Assembly (NCBI RefSeq): GCF_965363235.1
Contig: NC_134839.1
Coordinates: 99,777,743-99,841,742, forward strand
Length of the DNA: 64,000 bases
Origin: Mytilus galloprovincialis
Taxonomy: Eukaryota; Mollusca; Bivalvia; Mytilida; Mytilidae
Reading direction: 5' to 3'
In this document: positions 46,478-56,631 of the stretch, one piece after another
How the letters are laid out: the number at the start of each line of letters is the position of its first letter
Position numbering within the stretch: position 1 is the stretch's first letter
The notes under the pieces: model-generated
Database searches by the model: none
What the model saw: only the letters and a program-made list of their open reading frames with translations
What the model was told of the DNA's origin: nothing
Made by a program: the position numbers and the translations under genes

Positions 46478-46737
46478 AAAAAGAGGTGGTATGATTGCCA
46501 ATGAGACAATTCTCCACAAGAGACCAAATCGACACAGAAATTAACAACTACATGTCACTGTATGGGGATAAACCAGCAAAGTCAATACCTCATAATCAGC
46601 TATAAAAGGCCCCGGAATTACAATGTAAAATAATTCAAGCGAGAAAACTAATGGCTTTATTTTTTGTCAAAAAAATAAACAAAAAACTAATATGTAACAC
46701 ATAAACAAACGACAACCACTGAATTACAGGCTCCTTA
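46478..46737 (-). repeat. SINE-like repeat, minus orientation, nearly complete
   Basis: 'gaggtggtatgattgccaat', 'gagacaattctccacaagag', 'agctataaaaggccccgga', 'gagaaaactaatggc' and 'aacgacaaccactgaattac' give the full reverse-complement succession of the 21060 and 14995 copies. Confidence 0.7.
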
Positions 46738-47053
46738 TAGCATGTTCTCAAAACTAGATATCATGTCCCATTTAGAAAAAAACACGTGAAAAAAGAACCT
46801 AGCTATTATGTGTTGCTCTCCTAGCTACAAAATGTATCCAAAATCAAAGATGTAGAACATATTATATCATAATAATTTGGTAACTAATGTAATTACTGTC
46901 TCCTACATGACTTGAACATATATTTTTTTTTAATAAATAACACTCCTAATGCTCAGATTGGTTTTCATCGTGCAACACAGTTAATAACACCATATAGGAA
47001 AAACATAGAACTCTTTTTGTCATAAGACACTGTCAAACATCCAAACATACTAT

Positions 47054-47208
47054 CAGGGGCGGATCCAGCCATTTTAAAAAGGGGGGGGTCCTAACCCAGG
47101 ACAAAAGGGGGGGTTCCAATTACATGTCCCCATTCAAATGCATTGATCGTCCAAAAAAAGGGGGGTTCCAACCCCCGGAACCCCCCCCCCCCTCTGGATC
47201 TGCGCCTG
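47054..47208. mobile_element. 155-bp GC-tract TIR element with 6-bp target duplication
   Basis: Termini CAGGGGCGGATCCAG and (reverse complement) CAGGCGCAGATCCAG. TACTAT directly flanks both ends (47048-47053 and 47209-47214). The interior has G-tracts on the left and C-tracts on the right, so it forms a strong hairpin. The CAGGGGCGGATCCAG end resembles hAT-type MITEs; the class is inferred. Confidence 0.75.
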
Positions 47209-47214
47209 TACTAT

Positions 47215-48160
47215 CCACACTCATCTGTGTCCACACTTGTTCAATAATAAAATGTTTAATAACAAAGAGCAATTTATTCTAAGTTAGTCTTAACGTTTTC
47301 TAATCTTATAACCATATATAGCCTACAAACTTATGAAATCACTGTATGAAATTAACAACAAATCCAAGATGACGACGCATTTATCGACTTTTATAAAATT
47401 CCATAGCTGCATATGATCAACATCTGTATAGATTATTGATTTATCTTGACTTTTACTATGTATCAAAATGTGTGATCCAGCTTTAAATGACACGTTATAT
47501 CGATGACGTTTTGCTTATTGTAATAAATATTATACTAATGCCACCCACATATTTTATACGTTTTAAAGATGCAAAGTTATTAGTCGGTCGCCAAACCCGA
47601 CCGTATAAAACTTAACTAACCACAAAGTTATCAACATAACTTTCACGAATACGGTTCCATTTGTTACATAGCAATTTGCCGAAAAAAAAAAGATGAAGAA
47701 CCAATTTCACCAGCATTTGTTTCACTATAAAAGGCGACGGAATTAAAAAGATACTTAATCGTACTACATTTTAAAACATTTAAGAAGAGTCTGTGTATTA
47801 TCAGGGATTGGTATAGTAAGAAATATTACTATGCAAATCCTAGAATCATCCTTGGTATCATTCATTAAAACAATATTTAACAAAAACGCTATTTTGACTT
47901 CATCTCTTTATAAAAACACTGGAACAAAATACGATTACCATAGTGACATAGCACACTATAGAGTGGACCTACACTAATGATAATATGTGGTAAAATAACT
48001 GATACTTTGGTGCTGACATTGTAGCCAATAACTTACACATATCAACATAATGTGTAATTTTATGCTTGTGACAAAATTTTAATATAACACTTGTATTATT
48101 TCATTGACTTATGTAATAATATGACATCGAGTACTTTATGACCTATAGTATCCACGATCG
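47215..48160. other. Upstream region of the 615-aa gene
   Basis: AT-rich, no repeat or exon recognised. It includes a CRE half-site-like TGACGTTT at about 47506. Confidence 0.35.
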
Positions 48161-48167
48161 ACTACTG

Positions 48168-48175
48168 TATATAAT
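48168..48175 (+). promoter_or_regulatory. TATA-like box
   Basis: TATATAAT about 150 bases before the preferred start codon of the 615-aa gene. In AT-rich DNA this is weak evidence, but it is well placed for a single-exon gene. Confidence 0.3.
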
Positions 48176-48294
48176 AGTACAAATGTAGTCTATACGGCTT
48201 TTTCGAAATTTTAAAAAAGAACTAAAATAAACGCCAAACTATAGCATAACTTAATGCATTCCTTTTATGACGTCGACATTCATTGTACTTCAAG

Positions 48295-48302
48295 TGACGT
48301 CA
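48295..48302 (+). promoter_or_regulatory. Perfect CRE palindrome TGACGTCA
   Basis: Full consensus CREB/ATF site 16 bases before the preferred ATG, with a second near-match TGACGTCG at 48268-48275. Position implies promoter-proximal or 5' UTR. Function inferred. Confidence 0.5.
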
Positions 48303-48317
48303 TACAAAGCTTCAAAA

Positions 48318-50165
48318 ATGGCCGAAACTGAGCAAAATGGAAGCATAAACTATACAAATGTTGTAGCAACTAGTATTGCACTAGAAATGATAAATGATAG
48401 ACATGCAGAAAGTTATAAAACCGTAGATTTAGCAACTGTAAAAGAAATGCCAGCAGATTCGGAAGACTCCAATGACGAAAGAATACCTCTAACTGAAAGT
48501 AGCGATGACCAATCGATGCTAGCAACAGGTAGTACAAACCCAAACCCAAACCAAAGTGACACAAGTTGTACAAGTAACGAAAGTGCGGGATATTTCACGG
48601 AAAATTCAGAAAATTCTTTACAATTTGTTGATTTTCAACAGCAATCTAACGGAGTTACTGCAATACCATATCCTGTCCAGCAACACCACCAGCAAACAAT
48701 GTCTTATTACATGCACAATGGACAACTTTACAATGCATTAACACTTTATCCTTATACACAACCAGCGACCATGTATCCGGTATTTGATGGACAAAAATTG
48801 ATTTATTACCCGGTGCAACCATTTTATGCATCTGCCTGTAACGAATATGACCAAACAACGCCCCCGAGTTTCAGCGAGAACACTGAATTGACACCAGATG
48901 ATGAAAGAAATGAAGGTTCAAATAATTCTACAGACACTGCTTTAGAAATCGAAATAAAAAGTGATATCGACGTCGATTCAATTGAAATAGACAATGGGAA
49001 CAATGGCGAGGTTTCAAACACAATAACAAATACAGATGGCCAACAACAGTCAAATAATCAACAGCAAAACAATTTTCAACAAGTTGAACGAAATTCGTTT
49101 AATTCAGAAACGACCAACTCTTTCAATCACAGTGTTTATAACAATCAGCATCCAGATTATGCCTACAGGAACGGAACTAATATCGCTGGTCAACATACTA
49201 CAGCTGGTACACATCAACCTGTTTCACATCAACCGTACGTTTATTCCAACTTTCAACAAACTGAGACTAATACTATACAACCAAACATTCAGTATTCTAA
49301 TGCAGTTTTTAATCAAGTTCAAGACAATTATGGACCAAACTTACATTCTCAAGTTTCAGAGAAACAGAAGTTTCAATATCCTGCTATTTATGTTTCAACA
49401 ACAGGACTTATTACCGTACTCATGAAGCATGATGTATCGGTGGAGACCACTATCGACCAAACTTTGCGACTGGTCAGTCACCAACAGAAACTTGTTGTTT
49501 CGATAAACAATCGTGGAAATGCAAGTTATTTGTTTCACCCAGCAGCACATATTATGCAAGATCTGACGACTACAGAAGCCGAAATATTTCTCGGTAGGAA
49601 AGTTAAAATGGCAACCGATTTCATAACATTTGCAAATAACTTTAACTGTTACAAGTTTGATCATGATCAAATTGATAAAACGACTCCTCAGTTTTCAGAT
49701 TTGTCAAAAGATAGGTCTGTTAATTTTCTATTTACAGACAATCAGTCCAATCCAGAACTGTTACAACAATGTTCAGACATCATCTCAAGAGCAGAATACG
49801 AGCGTAACCAGAGAGGTGGAATCTGCATTAGAATCAACGGCTACAAAATTGTTCAAACTGTTAAAGGTGACGTGATAGTATCCGGAAAAGGTAAATACCT
49901 CCGCATGTCTCCTATCACTTCCGTGTTGCGGTTAGATACAAATTTTGTTACAATGGACGTTGAAATGAACTGGAATGTAAGGATAAAGAGAGGCGCCCAT
50001 GCACTAAATGCTAGTCATTTAGGTTTAGTGGTTTCAAACGGTAAAGTTGAAGCTGCATTTGACGAACGGAATAAAGTGCACGCGTGTAAACTGCCAAGTC
50101 GTCGGCCTTTATTGATAGGAGGAGCCAACAACCGTAGAAGTAGAGAACTTTCACCAGTCGATTGA
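48318..50165 (+). CDS. Unrecognised 615-aa protein, Q/N-rich N-terminus and compact C-terminus
   Basis: Single-exon gene. The ATG at 48318 (AAAATGG, strong context, MAETEQNGS) is preferred over the in-frame ATG 51 bases upstream, which has T at -3 and covers a CRE-like site. Residues 1-350 are low-complexity and polar: acidic/Ser stretch, then Gln/Asn/Tyr/His-rich sequence such as QQQSNNQQQNNFQQ, with no Lys/Arg clusters. From about residue 354 composition becomes globular: YPAIYVSTTGLITVLMKHDV, RLVVSINNRG-like strands, and AEIFLGRKVKMATDFITFAN. Later come GGICIRINGYKIVQTVKGDV and VSGKGKYLRM. The end is basic (LPSRRPLLIGGANNRRSREL). I cannot assign a family. The layout suggests a regulatory or RNP-type protein with a disordered tail, but this is only inference. 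AATAAA lies 80 bases downstream of the stop. Confidence 0.88.
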   Translation: MAETEQNGSINYTNVVATSIALEMINDRHAESYKTVDLATVKEMPADSEDSNDERIPLTESSDDQSMLATGSTNPNPNQSDTSCTSNESAGYFTENSENSLQFVDFQQQSNGVTAIPYPVQQHHQQTMSYYMHNGQLYNALTLYPYTQPATMYPVFDGQKLIYYPVQPFYASACNEYDQTTPPSFSENTELTPDDERNEGSNNSTDTALEIEIKSDIDVDSIEIDNGNNGEVSNTITNTDGQQQSNNQQQNNFQQVERNSFNSETTNSFNHSVYNNQHPDYAYRNGTNIAGQHTTAGTHQPVSHQPYVYSNFQQTETNTIQPNIQYSNAVFNQVQDNYGPNLHSQVSEKQKFQYPAIYVSTTGLITVLMKHDVSVETTIDQTLRLVSHQQKLVVSINNRGNASYLFHPAAHIMQDLTTTEAEIFLGRKVKMATDFITFANNFNCYKFDHDQIDKTTPQFSDLSKDRSVNFLFTDNQSNPELLQQCSDIISRAEYERNQRGGICIRINGYKIVQTVKGDVIVSGKGKYLRMSPITSVLRLDTNFVTMDVEMNWNVRIKRGAHALNASHLGLVVSNGKVEAAFDERNKVHACKLPSRRPLLIGGANNRRSRELSPVD

Positions 50166-50244
50166 TTATGGTCAAGATATGTAAAATATAACAATTGAGA
50201 ACTGTTGATCAGTATCTGTGATATTTTATTTATACAAGTTATAC

Positions 50245-50250
50245 AATAAA
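50245..50250 (+). promoter_or_regulatory. Poly(A) signal AATAAA
   Basis: First canonical AATAAA after the stop codon of the 615-aa gene. Confidence 0.6.
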
Positions 50251-50766
50251 AGCAGTAAATCTTGGGAATCGAGCTAAATGTTTTTGGTGCGGATTTCTTT
50301 ATCCATTTGAGAGCTGTTTTTATAAATTGTATACTCTACACTGGGTCTTGGTACGATAATCTTCCACGAATTTTGTATGATCAAACAACAAATAACTAAA
50401 TTCGGTGTTTTGATCACAAATACTGTACTAACATCATGCTCGAACATGAAATCCGGCATTTTGATTAATCGATTTTTGAGTGCGAGAGTTTTTTGAAGTC
50501 TTCAAGAATCTATTCTTTCTTTTTTTTTAATTTTCGTCGAGGAAGGCCCTGTATATGACTCAACCCTAAATATATTGTTAGTGATTTTTGGACTTTTATA
50601 CTTTTTTTACACTCAAGGATTTTTGTATTCATAACTCACGAAATTGATTGCTTCTTACATGAGTTGAATGATTTGTGTTACTATACGTTACCTTTTAATG
50701 GAGGATGTTCATTTGAAATGATTTTCCTCATTCGTACATCAATTGCTGACCGTTACCAGTTCGTAA

Positions 50767-53460
50767 GTCAATGAGACAGAAACCAAACAATACATAACAT
50801 ACTAACACACAGTATGGGAAATTCGTATTTGGATGAACGGGAGATGTGGGGTATATGTCAATGAAACAGAAACCAAACAATACATAACATACTAACACAC
50901 AGTATGGGAAATTCGTATTTGGATGAACGGGAGATGTGGGGTATACGTCAATGAGACAGAAACCAAACAATACATAACATACTAACACACAGTATGGGAA
51001 ATTCGTATTTGGATGAACGGGAGATGTGGGGTATATGTCAATGAAACAGAAACCAAACAATAAATAACATACTAACACAGTATAGGGAATTCATACAGAG
51101 CTTTGACGGAAGGAAGTGTGGGTATACGTCAATGAGACAAAAACTAAACAATAAATAACATACTAACACAGTATTGGAAATTCATACAGAGCTTTGAATG
51201 GACGGGAGGTGTGGGGTATACGTCAATGAGACGGAAACCAAACAATAAATAAATAACATACTAACACAGTATGGGAAATTCATACAGAGCTTTGAATGGA
51301 CGGGAGGTGTGGGTATACGTCAATAAGACAGAATTCAAACAATACATAACATACTAACATAGTATAGGGTATTCATAAGAAGCTTTGAATGGGCGGGAGA
51401 TGTTGGGTATACGTCAATATCAATAAGACAGAATTCAAACAATAAATAACATACAAACACAGTATGGGGAATCCATACAAAGCTTTGAGTGGACGGGAGG
51501 TGTTGGGTATACGTCAATGAGACAGAAACCAAACAATAAATAACATACTTACACAGTATGAGAAATTCATACAGAGCTTTGAATGGACGGGAGATGTGGG
51601 GTATACGTCAATGAGACGGAAACCAAACAATAAATAAATAACATACTAACACAGTATGGGAAATTCATACAGAGCTTTGAATGGACGGGAGATGTGGGGT
51701 ATACGTCAATGAGACGGAAACCAAACAATAAATAAATAACATACTAACACAGTATGGGAAATTCATACAGAGCTTTGAATGGACGGGAGATGTGGGGTAT
51801 ACGTCAATGAGACGGAAACCAAACAATAAATAAATAACATACTAACACAGTATGGGAAATTCATACAGAGCTTTGAATGGACGGGAGATGTGGGGTATAC
51901 GTCAATGAGACGGAAACCAAACAATAAATAAATAACATACTAACACAGTATGGGAAATTCATACAGAGCTTTGAATGGACGGGAGGTGTGGGTATACGTC
52001 AATAAAACAGAATTCAAACAATACATAACATACTAACATAGTATAGGGTATTCATACGAAGCTTTGAATGGGCGGGAGATGTTGGGTATACGTCAATATC
52101 AATAAGACAGAATTCAAACAATAAATAACATACAAACACAGTATGGGGAATCCATACAAAGCTTTGAGTGGACGGGAGGTGTTGGGTATACGTCAATGAG
52201 ACAGAAACCAAACAATAAATAACATACTTACACAGTATGAGAAATTCATACAGAGCTTTGAATGGACGGGAGATGTGGGGTATACGTCAATGAGACGGAA
52301 ACCAAACAATAAATAAATAACATACTAACACAGTATGGGAAATTCATACAGAGCTTTGAATGGACGGGAGGTGTGGGTATACGTCAATAAAACAGAATTC
52401 AAACAATACATAACATACTAACATAGTATAGGGTATTCATACGAAGCTTTGAATGGGCGGGAGATGTTGGGTATACGTCAATATCAATAAGACAGAATTC
52501 AAACAATAAATAACATACAAACACAGTATGGGGAATCCATACAAAGCTTTGAGTGGACGGGAGGTGTTGGGTATACGTCAATGAGACAGAAACCAAACAA
52601 TAAATAACATACTTACACAGTATGAGAAATTCATACAGAGCTTTGAATAGACGGGAGGTGTTGGGTATACGTCAATGAGACAGAAACCAAACAATAAATA
52701 ACATACTTACACAGTATGGGAAATTCATACAGAGCTTTGAATAGACGGGAGATATGGGGTATACGTCATATCAATAAGACAGAATTCAAACAATAAATAA
52801 CATACTAACATAGTAAAGGGTATTCATACGAAGCTTTGAATGGGCGGGAGATGTTGGGTATACGTCAATATCAATAAGACAGAATTCAAACTATAAATAA
52901 CATACAAACACAGTATGGGGAATCCATACAAAGCTTTGAGTGGACGGGAGGTGTTGGGTATACGTCAATGAGACAGAAACCAAACAATAAATAACATACT
53001 AACACAGTATGGGGAATTCATACAGAGCTTCGAGTGGACGGAGGTGTTGGGTATACGTCTATGAGACAGAAACCAAAGAATAAATAACATACTAACACAG
53101 TATTGGGAATTCATACAGAGCTTTAAATGAAAGGGAGATGTGGGGTATTAGTCAATAAGACAGAAACCAAACAATAAATAACATACAAACACAGTATGGG
53201 GAATTCGACCGTACAGAGCTTTAAATGAACGGGAGATCACGGTGGGGTATACGTCAATGAGACAGAAACCAATCAATAAATAACATACTTACACAGTACT
53301 AGTATTTGAAAAACATACAGAGCTTTGAAAGGAAGTAAATGTTATAGCATATATCAATGCCACAAAACCAAACAATAACTAACATACCAACACAGTTTTG
53401 TGAATTCATACAGAGCTATGAATGACAGAAGATGGTGGGTATACGTCAATGAGCGGATAA
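50767..53460. repeat. Minisatellite, about 90-94-bp unit, roughly 29 copies, higher-order structure
   Basis: Units run 'gtcaatgagacagaaaccaa', 'acaataaataacatactaac', 'acagtatgggaaattcatac', 'agagctttgaatggacggga', 'gatgtggggtatac'. The first four units are 90 bp and use a 'cgtatttggatgaacggg' variant. Later units are 91-94 bp. A multi-unit block starting near 51315 recurs almost unchanged at 51994 and 52379, so variants spread as blocks. Copies decay toward 53460. The minus-strand open frames (50728-51078 and three identical 65-codon frames) reflect the near-multiple-of-three unit. Confidence 0.92.
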
Positions 53461-53651
53461 CACAAAGACACATAAAAAAACAACTGTAATAAATTTTATA
53501 TTTTGTTCAAAAAGCATGTTTTCCCATGTTTTTGATTCACTCACAGAATCAAAACAAGAAAATCAAGGAAATTGTGTTCAACTAAGCGTATTTGACAATT
53601 TATTTTTTTAACGTGAGGAACATAACATACTAGCACAGTACGGGAAATTCT

Positions 53652-53812
53652 TATTATTGAAGAATTGAATGCTCCTTTTTGTAAATCTATTGGGGTGAAA
53701 AAGAGTTGACTGAAGTACATATATATATGCATTCTTAAAATGTGCGAAAAGTCAACGCTTTTACAACCATATAAAACTACTAAAAGAAGCATTCAATACT
53801 TATCAATAATTA
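53652..53812. repeat. Hairpin repeat, second copy
   Basis: Arms 'gaattgaatgctccttttt' and 'aaaagaagcattcaatactt' are reverse complements with mismatches, with 'gttgactgaagtac' and 'gtcaacgctttta' also paired. Same family as 8464-8638. Confidence 0.65.
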
Positions 53813-53969
53813 CATTAGACGTAAGTTCCATTTTTAAATACGTTATTTTGATTCGCTAACAACAATGTCGCTTTTCTGTGTTACTTTTCATTTTAAAATG
53901 AAGGTTAGTTTCAGAATGACGCGAGATTGCTGTTAGCCAATCAAAATATTACATACATGTAATGTAGTT

Positions 53970-54235
53970 ATATAGCTATGAATGAAAGGAGATGTGGGGT
54001 GTACATTAATGAGACAGATACCAAACAATAAATAATATTCTAACACAGTACGGGGAATTCATACAGGGTTTTTAACTGAAGGAGATGTGGGGTATAAGTC
54101 AATGAGACAAAAAAAAACCCAATAAATAACATACAAATACAGTATGGGGGATTCGTAAAGAGCTTTGAATGGAAGGAGATGTAAGGTATATGTCAATGCG
54201 ACAGAAACAAAACAATAAATAACAGTGGTGTAACC
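53970..54235. repeat. Outlying minisatellite units
   Basis: Three diverged units ('agacagataccaaacaataa', 'acagtatgggggattcgtaa', 'gacagaaacaaaacaataaa') separated from the main array by the hairpin repeat and about 150 bp. Confidence 0.75.
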
Positions 54236-54239
54236 GTAA

Positions 54240-55340
54240 AACGTAAGAACGAACTATGAAAATTAGTTGAAAAAGGCATAACTCATCAGATGGATATAAA
54301 TACAAATATATATAACAGAGAAAAGTGGAGATTGACCGGGTACTTGAACATCCCTGAGATTAATTACTATAACACATGTGTTATAGTAAACTCAGTACAT
54401 CCCAACAACCGCATTAGTTCCGGAAGGGTATGAACTTCCTTTTCTATGTGTTGGACTCGTCGTGTTGCTCGGGACACTGGTTAGTACATTGTTAACATGG
54501 TTAAGGAAATTTAACAACGTCACCATAAATAGAATTGAATTGTTCAATTCCTAAATTCATTATTGTGTTCATTGTGTTGGTTTGATTGGTTGATTTATTG
54601 GTGTTTAACGTTATTTTAACGGTATTGTGCCATTACGTGGTGGTTAGTTTTTATTTGTGGAGAAAGTCGGTGTGCCCGGAGAGGACCACCGATTTTTGGT
54701 AGGAAAAAAACAATACTAGTCAATTAAGATTGGAGTAAGTTTGGAGTCGAGCGCACCTGGCACGTGCACGGGTAGAATTCGAACTCGCATCAGTGTTGAC
54801 ATGCTAATGATACAGTAGTTAAGACTACTTAGACCACTGGGCCAGCGAGACCTTTTTCCATTTTCATCGTGTTTGGCAAATGGTCCCTTTTTTTTTAACT
54901 CGAATCTCCCAATAAAATAGAATCGGTTACATCCATTGCATACATAATATAGTACTTACACCAAAATTCAATTTGTGTCATTTGTATGACTCACAAATTG
55001 TTATAACTTCAATTGCATATACTATAGCCACCCAAAACACCCATATACACCCAAAAGTCCGTACATAACATTTAAAGACTAATAGCTGTTCCTATAACTT
55101 CCATCGTATGGTGTAGCTTTCTACTATTTTCATTGGATATAACGAGCACGTGTTAAAAATAATATTTTACGTATCCGTAGCCTTGTTTCTATTTTTTCGT
55201 ATATTGACGCTATGGTTTCTATATACATGTATACTGGTGGTGAATTTACAAAAAAATGCTAAATCTAGATTTATATTTTTTTCATTATATTTATTAAATA
55301 AATGTTGTCATCTTGCTTGGTTCTAACTGAGACTACTATA
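54240..55340. other. Intergenic, no gene recognised
   Basis: No coding exon. 54580-54860 ('ggtttgattggttgatttat', 'ggtgtttaacg', 'ggagaaagtcggtgtgcccg', 'gggccagcgaga') resembles a repeat found in molluscan DNA, but its ends are not clear. Confidence 0.35.
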
Positions 55341-55346
55341 ACAGTT

Positions 55347-55583
55347 GAGGCTCCCGCAGGGTCAAAAACGACCTGCGACCTCTGGGCTTTTTAGAGGCGA
55401 CTCCCGACCTGAGGGCCTTCTAAACACGACCTGCAACCTGTAAAATTTGGAAAAAACGACCTCCGACCAACTTCCGTCCTCTGTGTTAGGAAAAACGACC
55501 TGCGACCTGTACATTATCCTTAAAAACGACCTCTCGACGAACTTAAAAGCGGCGACCTGAGGGGGGTACCCCGTGGGAGCCTC
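55347..55583. mobile_element. 237-bp foldback element with 6-bp target duplication
   Basis: Termini GAGGCTCCC and GGGAGCCTC, directly flanked by ACAGTT on both sides (55341-55346 and 55584-55589). The interior is built of 'aaacgacctgcgacct'-type units. No coding capacity. Confidence 0.75.
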
Positions 55584-55659
55584 ACAGTTAGTCTAAGGTT
55601 CCAAATATAAATGTAGTATCTATTTAAAATGATCTATAACGTTAGGTCCATCGAAGGCT

Positions 55660-56190
55660 AGTCAAATCGGCACCTGGTTAAATCGGCACCCGGTATAGTT
55701 AATTTGGCACCTGGTTAAATCGGCACTTGATATAGTCAATCCGGCAACAATGTTAGATTTGTTAATATAAATTTTTAACAGTATTTTAAGCAAAAACAGT
55801 AAAAATAAGGAATGGGTTGTCCAGAAATTTTTCAGTATTTACGCAAGAAGAGTTAAACTAAGGAAGGGATTGTCCAGAAATATTCACTTAATTTTATTCA
55901 CATTTTTTGGGGTTGATATATATATTTTTTTCTCTCAACTATTAAGATGTGTATTTTTGATTATATATATATATATATATATATATATTAGGTATTGGAT
56001 ATTTTTATGCATTTTTTAACTAGTTGAGCATTTTGCAGGATTGTTTGCTTAAATAATTAACATTTGTGCATGATAAAATCCAACCCCCAAAATAGACCAT
56101 TTTATTGTTTAAATTGGTGCCGATTTGACTAGATGTAGATTTAACCAGGTGCCGATTTGACTTTTTCTATGGGTGCCGATTTGACTTGTA
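55660..56190. mobile_element. Foldback element of 'AAATCGGCACC' units
   Basis: The left side repeats AGTCAAATCGGCACCTGGTT and variants four times. The right side carries three inverted copies ('ggtgccgatttgact'), with outer flanks also weakly inverted ('ggtccatcg' and 'ccggtccattgg'). The centre is AT-rich with an (AT)n run at about 55965-55990. Target duplication not determined. Confidence 0.65.
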
Positions 56191-56564
56191 CCCGGTCCAT
56201 TGGGCCGGGTGTAATTTAATTGAAATATTTCAATAATGTACACACTCTGTACATATTTTATTTTACACAATGTCCCTATAATAAACATAATTATATTGTA
56301 TTGTGTTGTACAAATAAATCCTGAAAACCGGTAATTAGCATTTTCTAAGACGGCGTCGCCTAATAAATCAAAGGTGTGTTAGGTGCAAGATATTCCATCA
56401 GCACTGTCAGCGCTTGCCTGATGTTTTCAAGTTAGAGTTGTTTCCCTTGAATCTGAAACAAACAAATGCTTGATTTGAAATGGACTGAACTTGGAAGCAC
56501 ACTAGACAAAAAAGATGCCTTAAATTAAGACTATAGAACCGAAAAAACTGCAAAATGTGAAAGA

Positions 56565-56631
56565 ATGGGATTTATATTAATTTTTTTCTATGGAATTGTT
56601 TTTGTTCAAGGAATACCCGCTGTAAATTCTG
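56565..56631 (+). CDS. ADAM-type metalloprotease, coding exon 1 (signal peptide)
   Basis: ATG in good context (AGAATGG). Encodes MGFILIFFYGIVFVQGIPAV plus NS and one base, a clear signal peptide, then donor TCTG|GTAAGA (phase 1). The phase and sense match the exon at 60314, which completes Glu23. Intron 1 (56632-60313) contains the hAT-like element. The assignment depends on that join. Confidence 0.65.

Noticed and set aside
48267-48317. Upstream in-frame ATG of the 615-aa protein
   Set aside because: Poor context (T at -3) and overlap with CRE-like sites; the ATG at 48318 has A at -3 and G at +4. Not excluded.
50728-51078. 116-codon minus-strand frame with internal repeats
   Set aside because: Read-through of 90-bp minisatellite units, not a gene.
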